From the NCBI RefSeq assembly GCF_023634765.1, contig NZ_JAMLFX010000002.1, positions 695,863 to 759,862 of the forward strand: DNA of 64,000 nucleotides, written 5' to 3'. The DNA comes from Pseudomonas sp. AKS31 (GTDB taxonomy: Bacteria > Pseudomonadota > Gammaproteobacteria > Pseudomonadales > Pseudomonadaceae). The position numbers and the translations under genes were made by a program. Below, piece by piece: positions 35,610 through 44,131 of the stretch (positions within the stretch are counted from its first letter, which is position 1; each line of letters begins with the position of its first letter). Under the pieces are notes generated by a model, which had not been told where the DNA came from, made no database searches, and was given only the letters and a program-made list of their open reading frames with translations.

Positions 35610-38600
35610 TTACAGTTTCTCCACGTTGACCAGGAATGACTTGGATTCCGGGGTCTGTGTATTGCCATCGCCGAGGAACGGCACCAGGGTGTTGGTCAGG
35701 TAACCGTGACGTGTCAGGCCGGTGAACCCCCAGTGCAGCGGGATGCCGATCTGATGCACGATCTGGCCGTTGACCTGCAGCGGCCGGATCCGTTTCGTCA
35801 CCACTGCCACCGCTTCGATAAAGCCACGCTTGCAAGTGACGCGCACGCGATCCCCGGCGGCAATGCCCTTCTCTTTCGCCAGCACTTCACCGATTTCCAC
35901 GAACTGCTCGGGTTGGGCAATTGCGTTCAACTTGCAATGCTTGCTCCAGAAGTGGAAATGCTCGGTGAGCCGGTAACTGGTGCCGGCATACGGGAAGTCC
36001 TTGGCCTCGCCAAGGGTTTCCCAGACCGAATCGAAGATCCGCGCTGCCGGGTTGCTGGTGGCTTTCTTGTTTTGCGGGTGCAATGGATTGATGCCGATGG
36101 GCGTTTCGAACGGCTCGTAGTGCTCGGGGAATGGGCCTTCGTTCATCTTGTCGACGGCGAAGAACCGCGCCACGCCTTCGGGATTCATGATGAACGGATT
36201 CATCCCGGCTTCCGGCGGCACGTCGGCTTTGTAGTCCGGCACATCGGTGCCGGTCCAGGCCTTACCGTTCCACCACACCAGACGTTTTTTCGGGTCCCAC
36301 GGTTTGCCGGCGACGTCCGCCGAAGCGCGGTTGTAGAGAATCCGCCGGTTGGCCGGCCAGGCCCACGCCCAGCCCTGATGCTGATGCATGCCGTACGGAT
36401 CGGCGTTGTCGCGGCGGGCCATCTGGTTGCCGGCCTCGGTCCAGCTGCCGGCGAAGATCCAGCAGCCAGACGCGGTGCTGCCGTCATCCTTGAGCAAGCC
36501 GAATCCGGCCAATTGCGAGCCGGCTTTGACCGCGACGCCAGCGGCATCGGTGAAATCCGCCACAGCGCTGCCGTTGATTTCCTTGGCCAGCTCCTCCGGC
36601 GAAGGCTCGTCGGGGATCTTGTACGGCCACGTCAGCTTCAGCAGTGGATCGGGGAATTTACCGCCCTCGGCCTGATAACGTTTGCGCAGGCGCAGGAACA
36701 ATTCGCTCATGATGCGGATGTCGGTCTGCGCTTCGCCCGGGCCATCGGCGCCTTTCCAGTGCCATTGCAGCCAGCGGCTGCTGTTGACCAGTGAGCCATC
36801 CTCTTCAGCAAAACAGGTGGTTGGCAGGCGAATGACTTCGGTCTGGATTTCGGCGCTTTTCACGTCGTTGTAAGGCCCGACGTTGTGCCAGAACTCCGAG
36901 GTTTCGGTGGCCAGCGGGTCCATCACCACCAGCCATTTCAGCTTGGCCAGCGCGCCCATCACGCGGTTCTTGTCCGGTAGCGCCGCGATCGGGTTGAAGC
37001 CCTGGCAGAAGTAGCCGTTGACCTTGCCCTGGCTCATCAGGTCGAACATTTTCAGAACGTCGTAGTTGGGGATGTCGAGTTTTGGCAAATGGTCGTAGCA
37101 CCAATTGTTCTCGACGGTGGCATTGGCGCCGTACCACGACTTCATCAGGCTGACGTGGAATTTGCTGTAGTTCTGCCAGTAGGACAATTGTCCCGGCCGC
37201 AGCGGAACTTGCGTGCGTTTGTGGATGAAGGCGTTGTAGTCCTGCTCGGCGTCGGTGCCCAGCGTCAGGTAGCCCGGCAGCGCATTGGAGAGCAAGCCAA
37301 GGTCGGTCAGGCCCTGAATGTTCGAGTGGCCGCGCAAGGCGTTGACCCCGCCGCCGGGCATACCGACGTTGCCCAGCAGCAATTGCACCATCGCCGCGCT
37401 GCGGATGATCTGCGCGCCGATCGAGTGCTGCGTCCAGCCGAGGGCGTAGAGAATCGTCATGGTCTTGCCCGGTGTCGAGCAGGTGGCGATCTCTTCCCAG
37501 ATTTTCTGCATGGCATCGACCGGCATGCCGCAGATCTGGCTGGCGAGGTCGATGGTGTAGCGGCTGTAATGCTGCTTCATCAGTTGATAGACGCAGCGCG
37601 GGTCTTGCAGGGTCGGGTCGACTCTGACGAAACCGTCGTCGCCCATCTCGTAACCCCAGCCGGATTTGTCGGTGTAGCTGCGTTTCTCCGCGTCGTAGCC
37701 GCTGAAGATCCCGTCTTCGAAGCCATAGCCTGCTCTGACGATGAACGACATGTCGGTGTAGTTGCGCACGTATTCGTGCTGGATCTTGTCCTCGGTCAGC
37801 AGGTAATTGATCAACCCGCCCATGAAGGCGATGTCAGTGCCGGTGCGGATCGGCGCGTAATAGTCGGCCACGGACGCGGTCCGGGTAAAACGCGGATCAA
37901 CCACGATCAGCCGCGCAGCGTTGTGCGCCTTGGCCTCGGTCACCCATTTGAAGCCGCACGGATGCGCTTCTGCGGCGTTGCCACCCATCACCAGAATCAG
38001 ATTCGCGTTGGCGATATCGGTCCAGGTATTGGTCATGGCACCACGGCCGTACGTCGGGGCAAGACTTGCCACCGTCGGGCCGTGTCAGACACGCGCCTGG
38101 TTATCGAACCCCAGCATGCCGAGACTGCGAATCACCTTCTGGGTGATGTAACCGGCTTCGTTGGACGCCGCCGACGCCGCGAGGAACCCGGTGCTCAGCC
38201 AGCGATTCACCGTTTGCCCGTTGGCATTTTTCTCGATGAAGTTGGCGTCGCGGTCGGCTTTCATCAGGTCGACGATGCGGTCGAGCGCTTCGTCCCAACT
38301 GATCCGCGTCCATTCGCTGCTGCCCGGCTTGCGCGTTTGCGGGTAGAGCAAACGGCCGGGGCTGTGAATGAAGTCGAGAAGGCCTGCGCCTTTCGGGCAG
38401 AGGGTGCCGCGATTGACCGGGTGGTCGGCGTCGCCCTCGATGTGAATGATGCTTTGCGCGACGTTCTTCGCGGCATCGCCCTGGCTGTACATGATCAAGC
38501 CGCACCCGACCGAGCAATACGGGCAGGTGTTGCGGGTTTCATGGGTGTGGGCAAGCTTGAAGTGGCGCACCTGCTCGGCGAAGGCTGGCGTCGGGGCCAT

Positions 38601-38675
38601 GCCCAACGCGCCCAGGCTCGAGCCTGCAAGGCCGATACCGGCGACCTTGAAGAACTGACGACGGCTGAGATCCAT
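35610..38675 (-). CDS. fdoG: selenocysteine-containing formate dehydrogenase alpha subunit
   Basis: The protein has 1021 residues when the in-frame TGA at 38085-38087 is read as selenocysteine (residue 197, context NQARV-U-HGPTVA). Without recoding, the gene would appear as two frames split at that codon. The start MDLSRRQFFKVAG carries a twin-arginine signal, and CPYCSVGCG begins the 4Fe-4S site. The rest is a bis-MGD molybdopterin oxidoreductase of FdnG/FdoG length. It oxidises formate in the periplasm. Six bases after the UGA starts the conserved SECIS region, annotated separately. Confidence 0.96.
38055..38087 (-). promoter_or_regulatory. SECIS element with UGA-Sec codon of fdoG
   Basis: The UGA is at 38087-38085. 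Downstream, CGG-T-GGCA / TGCC-CCG form a stem (38055-38074) with a five-base AGTCT loop. Counting from the U of UGA, the unpaired U is at position 17 and the loop G and U at 23 and 24, the positions SelB requires in E. coli. Confidence 0.92.
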
Positions 38676-39009
38676 CGTGCACTCCTGATCAGGTGGAACC
38701 CGGTACTTGAGCCGGGTTTTATCTGGACAATCACGGTTGCGGCAAACGTGTGCCGACTTTTTCACTGTAGACAATGACCACACTATCTGTGTGAAAACCG
38801 ACCGTCGGCCGTTTGTCGGCACTCCTGCTAACAACCGCAATCCCTGTGGGAGCTGGCTTGCCAGCGATCGCGGTGGGTCAGTCAGCTACATTGTTGGATA
38901 TGCCGACGCCATCGCTGGCAAGCCAGCTCCCACAAGGTTTTGGGTGTTCCCGCAGGGTCATGGGTTTATCATGCCCGGCAGGACCATTCCCGCCTTCACG
39001 AGACCGCGC
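38676..39009. other. divergent intergenic region between fdoG and aminotransferase
   Basis: It holds a hairpin aacccgg / ccgggtt (38697-38718, in the fdo leader on the minus strand) and a family B REP pair at 38846-38933. No gene was found. No promoter element was resolved with confidence. Confidence 0.5.
38846..38933. repeat. family B REP pair (inverted)
   Basis: A gtgggagctggcttgccagc arm and its complement lie about 45 bases apart between the divergent fdoG and aminotransferase genes. Confidence 0.85.
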
Positions 39010-40164
39010 ATGACTTTCGATTTTGATCAGGTATTCGACCGCCACAACACTGGCAGCACCAAGTGGAGCCGCTATTCGGCCGATGTGTTGCCGATGTGGG
39101 TCGCTGATATGGATTTCGCCGCGCCGCCGGTGGTGATCGAGGCGTTGCAGCAACGCTTGCTGCACCCGCTGGTGGGCTACAGCGTGGCGCAGGACAACTT
39201 GCGCGAAGCCATCGTCGCCGACCTCTGGAACAAATTTTCCTGGAAGGTCAAACCGCAGGAGCTGATTTTCCTGCCCGGCGTCGAATCAGGCTTCAACATG
39301 GCTTTGAAAGCGCTGGTGCAGCCGCAACAGAACGTCGTGGTGCAAGTGCCCAACTACCCACCTCTGCGCCATGCGCCGGGGCACTGGGGGTTGAACAAGG
39401 TTGAACTGGAATTCGTTGCGCAGGCTGACGGCACTTACCTGACGCCGTTGGACGTGTTGCGGGAATCGCTGAACGGCGGCGGCGCGCTGCTGCTGAGCAA
39501 CCCGCACAACCCGATCGGCAAAGTGTTTGGCCGTGACGAGCTGCAAGCCGTGGCCGACATCTGTGCGGCGCAGGACGCCTGGATCATCTCCGACGAAATC
39601 CACGCCGAGTTGTGCTTCGACGGTCGCGTGCACATTCCGACCGCGTCGCTGAGCGCGGAGATTGCCGAGCGCACCATCACCCTGATGTCGGCGAGCAAGG
39701 CCTACAACATCGCCGGTCTCAAGACCTCGTTCATGATCATCCAGAACGCCGCCCTGCGCGAACGCGTCAACCACGCCCGTTGCGGCATGGTCGACAGCGT
39801 CAACCCGCTGGGCATGGAAGCCACCCGCGTCGCTTACAGCGAGGGTGCGCCGTGGTTGGCCGAGCTGAAAACCTACCTGCAAGCCAACCGCGACTGGCTG
39901 GTTGAAGCGGTGCGCAGCCGCTTGCCCGGCGTGACCATCAATGTGCCGCAGGGCACCTATCTGGCGTGGCTGGATTGCTCGGCGCTGGATCTGGACAACC
40001 CGCAGCAGTTCTTCCTTGAGCAGGCCAAAGTGGGGCTGAGCGCCGGTCTGGACTTCGGCGATCAACACCAGCAGTTCGTACGCCTGAACTTCGGCTGCCC
40101 GCGCTCGCTGCTCGAAGAAGGTATCGCCCGCATGGAGCATGCACTGGCAAAACGCAACACCTGA
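39010..40164 (+). CDS. MalY/PatB-type PLP aminotransferase (possible C-S lyase)
   Basis: The protein has 384 residues. The start MTFDFDQVFDRHNTGSTKWSRY, the LPMWVADMDFAAPPVV segment and ALLLSNPHNPIGKVF are hallmarks of the MalY/PatB group of class I/II PLP enzymes. These mostly have cystathionine beta-lyase activity. The Schiff-base Lys is in SASKAYNIAGLKTSF. It begins at 39010 because upstream frame sequence is REP DNA. A REP pair follows the stop. Confidence 0.9.
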   Translation: MTFDFDQVFDRHNTGSTKWSRYSADVLPMWVADMDFAAPPVVIEALQQRLLHPLVGYSVAQDNLREAIVADLWNKFSWKVKPQELIFLPGVESGFNMALKALVQPQQNVVVQVPNYPPLRHAPGHWGLNKVELEFVAQADGTYLTPLDVLRESLNGGGALLLSNPHNPIGKVFGRDELQAVADICAAQDAWIISDEIHAELCFDGRVHIPTASLSAEIAERTITLMSASKAYNIAGLKTSFMIIQNAALRERVNHARCGMVDSVNPLGMEATRVAYSEGAPWLAELKTYLQANRDWLVEAVRSRLPGVTINVPQGTYLAWLDCSALDLDNPQQFFLEQAKVGLSAGLDFGDQHQQFVRLNFGCPRSLLEEGIARMEHALAKRNT

Positions 40165-40181
40165 AACCACCACTAAACCCT

Positions 40182-40269
40182 GTGGGAGCTGGCTTGCCAG
40201 CGATAACAATGTATCAGTCGACATTAATGTTGAATGTCAGACCGCTATCGCTGGCAAGCCAGCTCCCAC
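40182..40269. repeat. family B REP pair (inverted)
   Basis: Same arms as at 38846, flanking the aminotransferase gene on its other side; spacer of about 48 bases with unrelated sequence. Confidence 0.85.
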
Positions 40270-40372
40270 AGGTTCTTTATTCAGTCTGAAAACCGTTGGA
40301 AATCCGATCGAACTCACGGCAAACGCACCGGGTCAACCGCCCATACCAGCCATGAAACCTCGGAGACCCGCG

Positions 40373-41230
40373 ATGACCGACTATCCAAAACCACCCTTCC
40401 CCGCACAAGCCCAAGCCGTACCCGGTTCGCAACGCAAAATGGAGCCCTATCCTGATTGTGGCGAGCAAAGCTACGTCGGTTCCGGGCGACTGGCCGGCAA
40501 GATCGCCCTGATCACGGGCGCCGACAGCGGCATAGGCCGCGCCGTGGCTATTGCGTTCGCCCGTGAAGGCGCCGATGTGGCGGTGGCGTATCTGGATGAA
40601 CACGACGACGCCAAGGAAACCGCGCGCTGGGTCGAACAGGCCGGGCGCCAGTGCCTGCTGTTACCGGGCGATATCGCGCAAAAGGCCCATTGCCAGGCCT
40701 TGGTCGACAAGACCGTCGAACGCTTCGGCCGCATCGATGTGCTGGTCAACAACGCGGCGTTCCAGATGACTCACGAAAACTTCGAAGATATCCCCGACGA
40801 CGAATGGGTGATGACCTTCGACGTCAACATCACCGCGATTTTCCGGCTGTGTCAGGCGGCGATCAAACACATGCGTGCCGGCGCGTCGATCATCAACACC
40901 AGCTCGATCAACTCGGACATGCCCAAACCCACCCTGCTCGCCTACGCCACCACCAAAGGCGCGATCGCCAATTTCACCGGTGGTCTGGCGCAGATGCTTG
41001 GGCCGAAGGAAATCCGCGTGAACTGTGTGGCACCGGGGCCGATCTGGACGCCGCTGATCGTCTCGACCATGCCCGATGAAGAAGTGCAGAACTTCGGCGG
41101 CAACACCCCGCTCGGCCGCCCCGGTCAACCGGTGGAAGTGGCGCCGATCTATGTGCTGCTCGCCTCGGACGAAGCCAGCTATATCACCGGCCAGCGCTAT
41201 GGCGTGACCGGTGGTAAACCGATGTTGTGA
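40373..41230 (+). CDS. short-chain dehydrogenase/reductase (YghA-like)
   Basis: The protein has 285 residues from MTDYPKPPFPAQ, with CGGAG upstream. The N-terminal extension (PYPDCGEQSYVGSGRLAGK) before the Rossmann TGADSGIGRAVA is typical of YghA/general-stress-type SDRs. NNAAF and the active-site Ser..Tyr-x-x-x-Lys (INTSSINSD, YATTKGA) are present. It is an NAD(P)-dependent oxidoreductase of unknown substrate. Confidence 0.88.
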   Translation: MTDYPKPPFPAQAQAVPGSQRKMEPYPDCGEQSYVGSGRLAGKIALITGADSGIGRAVAIAFAREGADVAVAYLDEHDDAKETARWVEQAGRQCLLLPGDIAQKAHCQALVDKTVERFGRIDVLVNNAAFQMTHENFEDIPDDEWVMTFDVNITAIFRLCQAAIKHMRAGASIINTSSINSDMPKPTLLAYATTKGAIANFTGGLAQMLGPKEIRVNCVAPGPIWTPLIVSTMPDEEVQNFGGNTPLGRPGQPVEVAPIYVLLASDEASYITGQRYGVTGGKPML

Positions 41231-41320
41231 TGACGCCTTCGCCAACGCCTACAGTACAACTGAAGGCCCATTGAACACGGTGCGATTGCCGTCAGATCAA
41301 ACATTTGAGGGCGGCAGATC

Positions 41321-42664
41321 ATGAGTTTTATCGTGTGGGTCGCCGTACTCGGCGCCGTCCTGCTGACCCTGGCACTGACCTCGTCGTATCTGCGGTGGAT
41401 GCCGGTGACCACCTCGGCGGTTTGCTTGCTGCTGGGGATAGGCATCGGCCCCAGTGGCCTCGATCTGCTGAAGCTATCCCTGGAAGACGCCTCGCTGTGG
41501 ATGGAGCACTTGACGGAAGTTGCGGTGCTCTTCTCCCTGTTCGTCTGCGGCCTGAAGCTGCGTCTGCCGCTGCGCGACAAGCGTTGGCGAATCGCCTTTG
41601 GCCTCGCCGGGCCGGTGATGGTGCTGACCATCGCCGGAGTTTGTCTGCTGCTGCATTTTGCATTGCGTTTGCCGTGGGGGCCGTCGCTGTTGATCGGCGC
41701 GATTCTGGCGCCGACCGACCCGGTGCTGGCGGCGCTGGTGCAGGTCAACGATGCGCGGGATGTGGACAGCGTGCGTTTCGGCCTGTCGGGTGAGGCCGGG
41801 CTCAATGACGGCGTGGCCTTTCCGTTCGTGATTCTCGGCTTGTTGTTGATCCACGGCGATGGCTCTGCCGCCGAGTGGCAGGGTTGGGTCTTGCGCAGCT
41901 TGTTGTGGGCGGTGCCCGCAGGACTGCTGACCGGGTACTGGATGGGCCGTGGCATTGGCCGTGTAACCCTGTCGCTGCGCATCCACAACGACGACAGCAC
42001 GCTCAGCCCGAATGATTATCTGGCGTTGTCGTTGATTGCCCTGGCCTACGTCGTTGCCGAAGCGATTGGCGGCTATGGCTTTCTGTCGGTATTCGCTGCC
42101 GGGTTGGGCCTGCGTCAGGTCGAAGTCAAATCCACCGGCGCCGGGCAGCCGCCCGCCGAACACTTGGTGCAACCGGTGGTCGGCCATCAGAACGTCGAAC
42201 CGCAGCAGGCGGTGCATGGCGACACCGAACGGCTGGAAAGCAGCCAGGTTGCCGCCGGGATCATGATGGGCGACATGCTGTCGTTCGGCAGTCTGGTCGA
42301 ACGCGCCATGGAAGTGTTTCTGGTGACCCTGCTTGGCGTGGTGCTGGTGGCGCACTGGGATTGGCGGGCGTTGCTGGTGGGCGGCGTGCTGTTCTGCCTG
42401 ATCCGTCCGGCCTGCGTTGCGCTGATGCCTTGGGGCACGCTGCTTGAAGGACGGCAACGGTTTTTGATCGGCTGGTTTGGCATTCGCGGGATCGGCAGCC
42501 TGTTCTATCTGTTTTATGCCTTGAACCACGGGCTGACAGACTCACTGGCCAGCCTGTGTACCGACCTGACCTTGTCGGTGGTGGCGCTGAGCATTTTGCT
42601 CCACGGCATCAGCACGCAACCGATCCTCGCTCGTTACGAACGGCGAAAAAAACGAAAAGCCTGA
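41321..42664 (+). CDS. CPA1-type sodium/proton antiporter
   Basis: This 447-residue protein has about 11-12 transmembrane helices. The ion-binding helix contains GAILAPTDPVLAALVQ (TDP motif), followed by GLSGEAGLNDGVAFPFVILGLL (END-like motif with Asn-Asp), and RPACVALMPWG and IRGIGSLFYLF near the C terminus. This fits NhaP-like Na+/H+ exchangers of the inner membrane for pH and salt homeostasis. A cytoplasmic loop around residues 255-305 is rich in Gln, Val and Glu. Confidence 0.87.
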   Translation: MSFIVWVAVLGAVLLTLALTSSYLRWMPVTTSAVCLLLGIGIGPSGLDLLKLSLEDASLWMEHLTEVAVLFSLFVCGLKLRLPLRDKRWRIAFGLAGPVMVLTIAGVCLLLHFALRLPWGPSLLIGAILAPTDPVLAALVQVNDARDVDSVRFGLSGEAGLNDGVAFPFVILGLLLIHGDGSAAEWQGWVLRSLLWAVPAGLLTGYWMGRGIGRVTLSLRIHNDDSTLSPNDYLALSLIALAYVVAEAIGGYGFLSVFAAGLGLRQVEVKSTGAGQPPAEHLVQPVVGHQNVEPQQAVHGDTERLESSQVAAGIMMGDMLSFGSLVERAMEVFLVTLLGVVLVAHWDWRALLVGGVLFCLIRPACVALMPWGTLLEGRQRFLIGWFGIRGIGSLFYLFYALNHGLTDSLASLCTDLTLSVVALSILLHGISTQPILARYERRKKRKA

Positions 42665-42851
42665 TTCTTCTCCGCGATTTTCTAAAGGCAATTGATCGAA
42701 TTTTTTTCTGTAAAAAAATGGATCCCTGATTAATGGCCGGCAGTCACAAGCATAACCCCTCGCCGGATATGCCCGGCCGGGCCCGGCAGGTTCGGTTCCC
42801 CTGCGGCGCTACGCCTATGAAACGGAATCCTTGAAGATTAAGGTCACGGTC

Positions 42852-43148
42852 ATGAAAGAATGCTCGACTCCTGCGCAAATCAAGGCTTGCAGAGCACTGG
42901 CTCTGGAACGCAATCGTCAATTGTTCGATAACGCCCACACCCTCAACCGCGCAGCCAATGCGCTGCTCGACGTGGCCGATCTGGACATTGAGCAGTTTGA
43001 GCGCTACCGCGCACTGCGCAAGAAAGCCGACTCGATGTTTGAAGACGCCATCGACCATTTGTGCGTCCTGAACGAGGACTTCCCACCGATCCCGATGTCC
43101 TCGCAGAACTCGGTGGCGTTGCGTCGAGAGCTTGAAACTGTGGAGTGA
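42852..43148 (+). CDS. small helical protein of unknown function
   Basis: The protein has 98 residues from MKECSTPAQIKACRAL, with AAGG upstream; a TTG 21 bases earlier is the alternative. It is mostly alpha-helical and charged (ALERNRQLFDNAHTLNRAANALLDVADLD). It has no membrane segment or motif I recognise. A tandem repeat begins 10 bases after the stop. Confidence 0.6.
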   Translation: MKECSTPAQIKACRALALERNRQLFDNAHTLNRAANALLDVADLDIEQFERYRALRKKADSMFEDAIDHLCVLNEDFPPIPMSSQNSVALRRELETVE

Positions 43149-43158
43149 GGCAGAAAAG

Positions 43159-43457
43159 CCCCTCACCCTAGCGCTCTCCCAAAGGGAGAGGGAACTGACC
43201 GAGGTGGATGGTCGGGATACGCCGACTTGAGATACCGAGTCGAATGCAGATTTTGACCGCAACCGAGATCGCCTCCCTTCCGAGTGAACCCCGACAGCCC
43301 CTCACCCTAGCCCTCTCCCAAGGGAGAGGGAACTGACCGAGGTGGATGGTCGGGATACGCTGACCTGAGATACCGAGTCGAACGCAGATTTTGAGTACAA
43401 CGAAGATCTGCTCCCTTCCCCCCTCGCCCCTTTGGGGGAGAGGGCTGGGGTGAGGGG
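43159..43457. repeat. family C tandem repeat, two units of about 139 bp plus an inverted cap
   Basis: Units start at 43159 and 43298 (cctcaccctagccctctccc, then ggtggatggtcgggatacgc) and differ at few positions. The run ends with an inverted partner (gagagggctggggtgagggg) near 43438-43457, so the block can fold back on itself. A second tandem of the same family is at 61269-61478. Confidence 0.85.
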
Positions 43458-43496
43458 GATCGATCTAAAGTGCGCCACAACAATCCAGACGAATAA

Positions 43497-43527
43497 AAAA
43501 GCCCGGCCACATAAGCCGGGCTTTTCT
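43497..43527. terminator. bidirectional intrinsic terminator
   Basis: aaaaaagcccggc / gccgggctttt pair around a short loop, with A tract before and T tract after. It can end transcription from both the plus-strand small gene and the minus-strand membrane-protein gene. Confidence 0.8.
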
Positions 43528-43538
43528 GAACTTGGCCA

Positions 43539-44084
43539 TCACCCCCCCGGATTGGTCACCTGAATAAACACCGCATAACTCCCCAGCAACACCCAGAACG
43601 TCGCAAAGATCCACGGCGTGCGCACCGAAAACAGCAGGGACTTGCGATAGCCCTTGTGGCTCGATTCCATTTCACTGAACAGCGGCGATTCGTCATACGC
43701 CAGGCCCATCAGCGGCTCGCTGTGCAGCAAGTGGCTCTGCTTGAAATGCCAGTGATCGATGATGTCATACGCGGCACGAATCCCCGGCCAGGCATTCAGC
43801 GAGCTGAGCAGCCCGAGCAGGGCCAGAAACGGTGGCACCACCAGGGTGAACAACTTGCCCCACTCCGGGTTGAGGTTGGCCATGCACGAGGCAAAGGCAA
43901 TCACCAGAAACGACTGGGCCGCCAGATAGGCGTCGGTGCGGTTGGCGAGGATGCTGGTTTCGTACTGGATCTCCCGCCGATAGAAATCCAGCCGTTCCTT
44001 GGGTGAGCCGAACATTTTGGCGTCATGTTCGGTCAGGGTTTCTTCAGCGGTTGGCTCGGTCAGTATGCGAGACACAAGATGCAC
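43539..44084 (-). CDS. membrane protein of unknown function
   Basis: The protein has 181 residues. The hydrophobic segments AAQSFLVIAFASCMANL, LFTLVVPPFLALLGLLSSL and TPWIFATFWVLLGSYAVFIQV indicate three membrane spans. The N terminus is acidic (TEPTAEETLTEHD). GGAG lies before the ATG. No family recognised; it is followed by a terminator and is separate from the kinase gene upstream. Confidence 0.7.
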   Translation of the reverse strand: MHLVSRILTEPTAEETLTEHDAKMFGSPKERLDFYRREIQYETSILANRTDAYLAAQSFLVIAFASCMANLNPEWGKLFTLVVPPFLALLGLLSSLNAWPGIRAAYDIIDHWHFKQSHLLHSEPLMGLAYDESPLFSEMESSHKGYRKSLLFSVRTPWIFATFWVLLGSYAVFIQVTNPGG

Positions 44085-44131
44085 GCTCCGGGGTGGGGAA
44101 AGCCTTTAGAAGTCCCGGTTGGTGCGCAAGT

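Larger units (their letters stand above)
43149..43538. other. intergenic region filled with family C repeats and a terminator
   Basis: Nearly all of this 390-base gap is the tandem repeat at 43159-43457 plus the bidirectional hairpin at 43497-43527. I see no gene in it. Confidence 0.7.

Noticed and set aside
35610..38072. Separate gene starting within fdoG after the TGA, or a pseudogene
   Set aside because: The TGA has the standard Sec context VUHGPTVA and a proper SECIS, with the full sel machinery adjacent; one recoded gene is the better reading.
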